Of a stretch of 64,000 nt of DNA, positions 56,191-64,000 are shown one piece after another (the first letter of the stretch is position 1; every line of letters starts with the position of its first letter). The stretch covers positions 35,376 to 99,375 of the forward strand of contig NW_026042778.1 in NCBI RefSeq assembly GCF_023856365.1, given 5' to 3'. Position numbers and translations under genes: made by a program. The notes beneath the pieces were generated by a model, which searched no databases, had not been told where the DNA came from, and was given only the letters and a program-made list of their open reading frames with translations. The DNA comes from Brienomyrus brachyistius (lineage: Eukaryota > Chordata > Actinopteri > Osteoglossiformes > Mormyridae).

Positions 56191-56754
56191 GACTCATAAG
56201 AACCAAAGAGATTTACAAATGAGAGGAGGCCATTCGGCCCATCAAGCTCCTTTGAGGAGAACTTAGCTAATAGCTCAAAAATCTTATCTAGCTCTGATTT
56301 AAAAGAACCCAGGGTTTTAGCTTGTGTTACAATAACAGGAAGACTATTCCATACTCTAACTACACGCTGTGTACAGAAATGCTTCATCAAATTCGTTTTA
56401 AAATGTTCTCCAGCTAATTTCCACTTATGGCCACGAGTTCTGGTATTTAAACTAACATTGAAATAGCCATTTGGCTGAACAGCATCCAGACCTGTTAGAA
56501 TCTTAAACACCTGGATTATGTCCCCCCTTAGTCTCCTTTGCTCGAGGCTAAACAGATTCAGCTCAGCTAACCTCTCCTCATTAGACATTCCTCTAAGACC
56601 AGGAATCATTCTCGTTGCCCTACGTTGCACCTTTTCCAAGGCAGCAATGTCCTTCTTAAGGTATGGTAACCAAACCCGCACACAATATTCTAGGTGGGGT
56701 CTTACCAAGGAATTATATTATCGTAGCATCACTTGCCTTGTCTTAAACTCCACA
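56191..56754 (-). pseudogene. CR1/jockey-type LINE RT C-terminus (unit 3)
   Basis: Identical in reading to unit 1, including the junction. Inheritance through the tandem duplication, not independent insertion, explains all three copies. Confidence 0.8.
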
Positions 56755-57460
56755 CACCTAGAGATGCAATGTGCCTTCTCGCGTGGTGTTCCTGCAGAGG
56801 GAGTCTGTGAGTGCTGGAGATTGGGGGAGGGGGCAGTGTGGCTATGTCTGCTCTGTGTTCCTCCAGACGAGCAAAGAAGCTGTTTAGCTCCTTTGCTAAA
56901 AGGGCGTTGCTGTTAACAGTGACGGTGTTGTTGCCTTTGAAGTTTGTAATGTGTTGTATTCCCTGCCACACCCACTGTGGGTTGTTGTATGTGAAGTAGA
57001 CCTCTATTTTCTGTTTCTCTGCCTGCCTGGCAACCTTGATGCCCCTATTCAGGTTAGCTCTGGCTGCACTCTGTGTTCTTGACTGCGCTGTCTTGTCCTG
57101 TAGTATTGTATTGTTGCTCTTGTGTTTATCTTGCACTTTCTCCCTCTGTTTGTGCTCCTTTCACTCTGTATAGTTCTATCTTGCCCGCACTTGTGTCATC
57201 TTGTGTTGTTTCTGTTTTTCTTCTTTGTGTTGCACCGTGGTCCAGGAGGAACAATGTTTCCTTTCACTGTGTACTGTGTATATTGCTGAAATAACAATAA
57301 ACCCACTTGACCACCTGCCTCAATTCATCCTGAAGAGTTTTCCAATGTTGTTCAAAGGTCTGTTTGTTTCGAGTGAAGGACACGCCCCTGGACGTGCTGG
57401 ATAAGGGGACCACAGATCAGTGTCCTCAGTCCTGCTTCTCCCTTCAAAGCTGAGAGGAAG

Positions 57461-59648
57461 ATGACCCGCCTGCTGCTTCTGGTTTTGGCTTATGGAGCTC
57501 TGCTTATCTCCACAGAGGCCCAGCAAGATTACCACAGTCTCCCTGCACTCACAAGACGGCCATTAAACTCGCAGTCGAAAATGCTCATCAAGGAACCCGT
57601 CAGCACATGAATTTCTATAACATCCAGGGCCGTCCGAAGGTAACTGCTGAGAAAGTGTTTACAAAAGTGTGAAACTTTCATCATCTGCAAGCTGAACTAA
57701 TGAGTATCACATTGATTTTGATGTTTTAATTTCAATGCATATGATGCTTAATGTCTCTTCACAATGAAAGTGATGGTTGTATATCTCAGCCCTGGTCAAT
57801 TTTACCTTCTCACAGTTTCTCTCTGAATCTGCTGCAGTCAAGTCTGTGACAGTTTGCCATTTTTTGGGTGATTATTGTTTGTTATATTGCCTTTAAAACA
57901 GTTGTAGGCAATTTTGTATATAACGTGTTTATGTGATTTAGATCAGCAGTGAATACATTGACATTGAGATTCTCTTGAGAGCAACAAAATGTCCAAAGTC
58001 AACTGCAACAGACCATCGGGCTGACTGTATTTTCATGGACAAGAGGGTAAGTAAAGAGTCACTGTGACTGTGAGCATTGGACATATCAGTTAGCAAATTA
58101 ATTTAGGTTCATGTTAACTTTTTTGATGCCCTGCGGGGGAAAGTTAGCCAACAATAAAGTAACAAATACATAGGTGGCCTCAAAGAGCCAGTTCCTTCAC
58201 CTTATTCTCAAATTTTAGTAGGTTTACAGGCTTAAAGGCTGGATTACCAGGCAGAAGCAAATGCTAATCATCTGAGGGGTGACCTGTAGATTATGCTTCG
58301 AGCTATGAACCTAGCTGGCCTTATTTAAAGACCTGTGGGCTGTACTACAAAGCGGGTTTTACATACCCAGAGTTAACTCAATCGAGCCAGGTTAACTAAA
58401 ACTCATTGTTGAAATCAGCCTTAAATGGCAGTGTGGTGTTTTGTGGTGAAAGGGCAGGACTTAACTCTTGTTTTAATTAGAAAGCCAGTAATTAAACCTG
58501 GTCAGAGCAGGGTAGATGTGCAGTGTGAATTACCCTTTAAATTTACCTCTTTAAATAGTGAACTACAGGACCACTTAGCTTGATCGGAGGACAGTATTTT
58601 AATACAGAGCAGTGTTCAGTTAAACGGGATTTGTTGTTCATACTTTTAGATGAACTTGCTTTGTATAATATAGCCTTATGGTGACCCTGCTTTGGAAGCT
58701 CTTTCCTCTAAAATTGTTCTGTGTCATTAAACCCTGCACTCCAGCAGCTCTGCCTTAAATCATTAGATATATCTTTACTACACCTTCTCTCACTGTATTT
58801 ATTGCCCACCACTCTTTAAATACTGTTTTTGTGTGTCTGTGTGTTTTTGCAGCCATTCATTAACTGTAGAGTTTGCAGCAGACGGTCTGGTAATGATCTT
58901 ACACATCCATCAAATGACTGTGTACCAAACAAGAAAGTGGATGAAGTAAGTGTAGAGAGTCTTAGCATTATGGAAATGTAACAGGTGTGTGAATTGTGTC
59001 TAAACATGTGGTTAAACTTTGATTGTGTTTGTACATGCAAAAATTTGATCAGAGTACTGTTTATTAATGACAATGTTACTTTTAATCTGAACAACAGTGG
59101 CAGCACCAAGGAAAAGCTTGGGGGGGGGGGGCTCTAGCTCCTCCTCCAATGACCATAGTACCCCCACAGCACCCCCAAAATATTGGTTTCATTTTTTCTT
59201 TAACTATCTGTAAAATCTGTATATTGTGTAAGACATTTTTGCGGTTTTTACAGCATACTTGTAGTGTATTTTTTCTTCAAAGTACACATAGAGGCTCTGT
59301 GAGCTAGACGTTAGAATTTCATATTTTATCCTATTTTATCCATGCTGTAGCTTATCGTGCTGTGTGCTTCTATACACCATCTACATAAGCTGAAAAGCTA
59401 AAGCACCCGGTCTAAATAATCTCACTCCCCTATAGCACCTGTAGCATTAAGTCACTGGCGCTGCCACTGCTGAATAAACGACTCCAATCTGACTAAACCG
59501 CTTAACTTTTCCTCCCCATGTTACATTTCAGGACAAACGACGTAATATGTGTCCTTCTGATAAACCTCTTCTCAGACCTAAAACTGCCTTGGCTTCCAAG
59601 GACACTAAAGAAGCTGAAGGAGACCGTCTGGCTGTTTCTGATGGCTGA
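57461..59648 (+). pseudogene. Chemerin/cathelicidin-like secreted cystatin-fold gene (unit 3)
   Basis: Exons: 57461-57639, 57942-58046, 58853-58945 and 59532-59648. It matches unit 2 in coding sequence, including the intact exon 4 and the shared exon 1 break. The only noticed differences lie in introns (two C's lost near 58309, one longer G run near 59120). Confidence 0.6.
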
Positions 59649-61520
59649 TGGTCCTGCAATGTGGACCAGAGGAGGAAACTGGGAGGGAAAATGCTTTGCT
59701 TTATATCATGCCCACCCAAAGCCCCCAGTGAGTAAGCCATAGGCGCCGATAGCATGGAAAAACTCCCAAGAAGGAAGAAACCTTGGGAGGGACCAAACTC
59801 AAAGGGGGAGCCCATCCTCCTGGGGCCGGCAAAGTGTAGGTGCAGGATCACAAAAAAACTTGACGAGAGAAACGAGAGAATTCGACTGTCCCTCACAAAA
59901 ACTGTAAAGTTTTAGTGGCTAAATTGCTTTTTCTATGCCTTTTCAAACAGGAGGAGATTTGTTTGGCTATACGTAGAAATTTTCTATACAATTTAGACAG
60001 CACAGAATCATTAACCTACTTTAATGCATTTATTAATACAACCACATATTTCACACATTTTGACATCAGTCATGCAGTGAAGATACAGTCTCTTTATTTC
60101 TTGACGCCAACCCTCCCCATTAATCCGGGCTTGGGACCGACACCTAGTTGAGCTGGCTTTCTCCCTTAAGTGGCTGGGTTAGGCTAAACTATGTACATAT
60201 TTATGAAGACTACTATAAATTTATAAAGACCTCCCTAAATATGTAGTCTAACAAAACGCAGTTTAAAGAAGGTAGCCTACCTGGTAAACAAAGAAATTAA
60301 AAGGCCCACAGCATATAATCGGGCTATATCCAAGCAGTTTTTAAGAACGTAACCTACATGGCGAAATTGAATTACTTTCTGGACCAACAAACGCAACCAG
60401 ACATGAACATTATGCACCTTCCTAGTCTTGATGTATGTCGTCATACAGATGAGGACGTTAAGGCAGCCTTTAGGTCCGACCCATCATGCACTGCAGTTTT
60501 TTGCAAATTCCTCAGATGGAAAACCATTAAATACCTCTTCTATTACCTTATATTACCTTATATTCATGTAATAAATATACAAATATCAATTAGTTGGAAA
60601 TCAGCCAGACAGACGTAATTACTACAAATGGTTTCCACTGTATTTGTGACTCTGAGTGCCGCAGGCTTGGATGCAGTGCCGCACCATTTTGTAAGTAAAT
60701 TAATAAATATTAATGAGACATCACCTACCACCCTGCAAAAAAGAAATTTGCCGCTCGTCCCCCCTGCACATGAACCAACATGGCTGTGTCAACCAGCGGA
60801 GCTCCGGAGCCTCTGGAGAAACACGCGGCAAAAAAGGCTCGCATACGGTCTTCCAGAGTTTGGGAATACTTCAGTCATGACACCTTTTCTGCGCCTCTAC
60901 TGTAGCTGGCGTTAATGACGCTGTTTCAGCCATTTTATATTTTCTGTTTACTTATTCTGTCATGTAAGACTGAGACAAATTATCGTTTACGACTATTCTT
61001 ACACACTGTAGCCTGACTTGCTGACTTAAGTAAGCTTAACTATAAGCTACCTTTGCTAGTGTTTGTGAATAACATGTTTCTCTAGTTATGAAATTATTCC
61101 ATGTTTTAGCATCTGTTTCAACATTAAAGTCAAATTGGTATATTGAAATATGTAAAAACTATTGAACTATTAGCTTAAGTCTAACATAGAAAATCCTACT
61201 GAATCTCTTAAGATTTTCCTTTTTTGTTAATGCACTAATGTTTAAGAAGTGTCTTAAATTGAATTTCAGATTTGTGTGTGGGTGGGAGTGGGTGAATTGT
61301 ATTAAATTCATACATTCATTCTTTTGGCTCAGACATTACTGACCTAAAACAAATTGAGGCATTGGGTAAGTGCTTAAATTAGCTACTAAATGGCAAAAAA
61401 TATTCTAAATATCACATTTTCCATTCTTCGGTATAATTTTAATGAATCACCTATGCTGCCAAACATTAACGCATAGATTGTCACAACACTCTATGTTTTA
61501 GTTCTTCTTTATGTGTATAG

Positions 61521-61810
61521 GACGGTGTGATGGTTCTGGTGGTGGGTGTGGCCGACGCTGCTCGCGATGTTTGGCTATGCTGCAGTCCCAGGGACCAAGT
61601 TGGAACACATTTCCACCTTCAAGCTTAGGTGGAAAAACGGCACCGAGACCCAGCAGCAGGACAACTTCTTGTCCAGACAACCAGCCCTGCTTCATCATTG
61701 AAGTAAGCCCTGTGAACAGGAGCGAGATGTACTTCTGCAGTGGATGTTATAGCGGAAAGAACATCCCCATCCTCACGTCTGCCGGAGTGCCCCCTCAAGT
61801 GGGTGTGTGA
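61521..61810 (+). CDS. Unidentified Cys-rich terminal exon (unit 3, open)
   Basis: Same reading as unit 2, from the acceptor TATAG to TGA at 61808-61810. Two units with identical open readings and one with run-length indels favour an error or recent decay in unit 1. Confidence 0.35.
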
Positions 61811-62521
61811 CTTAACTCGATGGATGAATTGGACAGAATGTACTGTTACTAGAGGTCGACCGATATGGGTTTTTCAAGTCAAGGGTCAGGCGATGGCCGA
61901 TATATGCTGCTGATTTTTTTTGGCCGATAATTGGACGTTTTCCCCTCTATTTGCATGGTAAAATATCACACTAATAATAACAAACGATACACAAAATTTC
62001 TCAATTTAGCATTTATTGAATACTCAACTTGGAAACAATAACACATTTATAAACAATAAAAATAGCAGCATCAGAATCTCTGTTAGTGCACAATATAGCA
62101 GCAAACTCCTCATGTTTGACGGAAGGAAATTTGTAAACAATACAAAAAGGAATAAGCATGTTATCTTTAGTTGTAATCCCACTTCCAGTCCCTGAGTCTT
62201 ACTCACCACACTCATACTTCACAGCAAACAGACAGCAGTTAATTAACCAGAAGAGAAAAATGCAAAAACACAACAGAACTTGTAAATAATAACAAACTAA
62301 TAGACAATAAAAATAGCAGCATCAGAATCTCTATTAGTGCCAAATATAGCAGCAAACTCCTCATGTCTGACGGAAGGAAAATTTGTAAATACACAAAGGA
62401 ATGAGCACATCTTCAGTTTTAATCCCATTTCCAGTCCCTGAGTCTTCCTCATCCCACAAGCAGGCAAGGCATGTCACCCCGGTTGTGTGACACTTATTTT
62501 ATATAATAAAATAAGTGCCCC

Positions 62522-63550
62522 CTGCGGCCCCAGAGCCCGAGCAGCCGTCTCCGCTGCCTGCAGCTACCGCGCCCACGTCCGAGGCGCTTTCCCTGCCTGC
62601 AGCTCCCGGGCAGGCGCCCCCTCTGCAGCCTGCAGCTCCAGTCCCTGGCCCCACTCCAGTCCCTTCTCCCCCTGTGACTCTGGTACCCCTCACCCCGACG
62701 AGCCCGACCCCGGCCGCAGGTCCTTATGTCTGTGTCCCATAAGGGGAGAGGACACAGACGCACGGCTGGGGTCCCACCCGCCCAGCCCCCTGGCTCGCCC
62801 TCCCTCGCCGGCGCTAGGGCTTGGTCGGCACCTGCGGGTCCTGGCCCTCCGGGTCGGCTGTCGTCTGCGGGTCCCCCTCCGCGGCCTCGTCGCCCTGCCT
62901 CGGTCCCTCCTCCGGCGTCTTATCGGTTGCCTGCGGGCCCCCCGACGCGGCTCCTCATTCGCCTGCTGGTCCTCCCGCTCTGGCGTGTCGGAGGACGTCG
63001 CCGTCTGCTGCGGCTCCCCCTCTCTCCTTGCCCTCGCCAGGGTCCCTTCCAGCTCCTTCGTCCCCTTCCCTGGTCTCCCCTCCGACTCCCTCCTTCGTCC
63101 CTGCGTCTGTCCCTCACCCCCGTCTCCTCGGCCCCTCCGGCTCCGGCCTCCCGGCCGCCTGCAGCCCTTCCGGCTGCCTCCCGTCGCCCGCTGGGTCTCC
63201 CTCGGGCTCCTCTTGGTTCCCCCTCCTTCTCTCCCTGGCCTCCCGTCTTTGTCCCTCCTGCCTCTGCTCCCCCCTCGCTTTGTTCCTCCTGTCTCTGTCC
63301 CTCCTCTCTTTGTCCCTCGTCCCTCTGGCTTCTGCTCCTCTTTCCCCGATGTTCCCTTCGTTCACTCCCGGTCCTTTTGTCCTGCCTGTTCCCTCCGTGT
63401 CCCCCTTTCTGATCTGTTTCTCTGCCTTTCCTGTCTTATGTCAAGTCTTGTCCTGGCTCCTTCCCCTGTGCCAGTTCTGTCTGTCCGTTCTGTTCCCTGT
63501 CCCTCATTAATGAGGTTTTATATAGATATACATATATGCCCGGCTTGTCC
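62522..63550 (+). pseudogene. GC-rich proline-coding block (unit 3)
   Basis: The longest frame (62487-63599, 370 codons) switches relative to units 1 and 2 because of an extra C near 62688, a lost G near 62947 and extra C's near 63117 and 63271. Mutually incompatible frames in three nearly identical units argue against a conserved protein. Confidence 0.4.
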
Positions 63551-63788
63551 GCTCCTCGTGTGTGCCACGCCCCCTGATTACCCACGTGTGCTTCCCTGAT
63601 CGTCTCCTGCTTTGCCCGATTACTTTGATTAGTCATGACCTATTTTAAGTCCTGGTCTTACCTGTTTGCCCTGTCCGTCATTGTAGTTTGTCAATGCCTG
63701 CGTTCCGTCCTGCTCTACCCGCTCCGTTTCCCCGATTAAAGACCCGTTTTCACAAACACAAAAAAAACTATATGTATACATATACATA

Positions 63789-64000
63789 CACTGAACAAAA
63801 ATATAAACGCAACACTTTTGTTTTTGCTCCCATTTTTCATGAGATGGACTTAAAGATCTACAATTCATTCCAGATACACAATATTACCATTTCTCTCAAA
63901 CATTTCTCACAAATCAGTCTAAATGTGTGATAGTGAGCACTTCTGCTTTGCTGAGATAATCCATCCCACCTCACAGGTGTGCCACATCAAGATGCTGATC
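63789..64000 (+). mobile_element. Tc1/mariner element, left inverted repeat only (unit 3, cut by window end)
   Basis: The left terminal inverted repeat matches unit 2 without change until the window ends. The transposase remnant lies beyond the window. Confidence 0.9.

Larger units (their letters stand above)
37967..64000. repeat. Tandem segmental duplication, unit 3 (truncated by window end; carries 14.6 kb extra)
   Basis: Unit 3 is collinear with unit 1 from 37967 to about 39101 and again from 53811 to the window end, inside the Tc1-like element. The interval 39102-53810 is absent from units 1 and 2 apart from a 127 bp piece (51967-52093). The gypsy integrase reading continues without a break across 39102 but is cut at the matching point in units 1 and 2. 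Unit 3 is therefore probably ancestral for the 12.87 kb segment, and units 1 and 2 share a deletion. Confidence 0.9.

Overview
This window looks like nuclear DNA of a ray-finned fish. The evidence is dense fish-type repeats (CR1/Rex1-like LINEs, Tc1/mariner elements with long inverted repeats, Pol III SINEs with GGAT tails, Ty3/gypsy remnants), intron-containing gene pieces with GT-AG borders, vertebrate-style TATA/CCAAT promoters and long (TA)n arrays. I do not assign a species. There is no prokaryotic gene organisation, operon or CRISPR array.

The dominant structure is a head-to-tail tandem segmental duplication of about 19 kb. Unit 1 is 1-19133, unit 2 is 19134-37966, and unit 3 starts at 37967 and runs off the window at 64000. 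Units are nearly identical. Units 1 and 2 differ by 300 bp, almost all from monomer gain and loss in a TA-rich array. Unit 3 carries about 14.6 kb more: a 12.87 kb segment (39102-51966) that units 1 and 2 lack, and a 1.7 kb LINE insertion (52094-53810) with its own target-site duplication.

Layout of a unit (unit 1 coordinates): gypsy integrase remnant (901-1134, minus); MITE-like and AT-rich sequence; an LTR/promoter-like stretch (2497-3060, minus); a nested LINE relic (3550-4757); a four-exon chemerin/cathelicidin-like secreted cystatin-fold gene (4902-7088, plus); dispersed repeats; a small BED-finger-like ORF (8220-8345); an unidentified Cys-rich exon (8962-9253); a duplicated repeat (9294-9896); a GC-rich proline-coding block plus LTR-like end of a gypsy element (9964-11200); an internally deleted Tc1-like element (11228-12399); a (TA)n-rich array of about 210-270 bp monomers (12400-17160); a truncated Tc1 (17370-17735, minus); and a lysine-rich first exon with a TATA/CCAAT promoter (18371-18850, minus).

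The unit-3-only segment holds a tandem family of about 796 bp monomers. Each carries a minus-strand tRNA-Glu(TTC)-like sequence and, in one variant, a degenerate plus-strand tRNA-Leu-like relic. It also holds two SINEs with perfect 11-bp target duplications, two deleted Tc1 elements and one candidate multi-exon gene (46511-47333).

There is no evidence of a coordinated pathway. The coherent story is segmental amplification of a secreted cystatin-fold gene together with a Lys-rich gene, in a repeat-rich and recombination-prone background. Many between-unit differences are homopolymer-length changes, most of all in the GC-rich block. Consensus sequencing error and haplotype mis-joining must therefore be excluded before the apparent frameshifts are believed.
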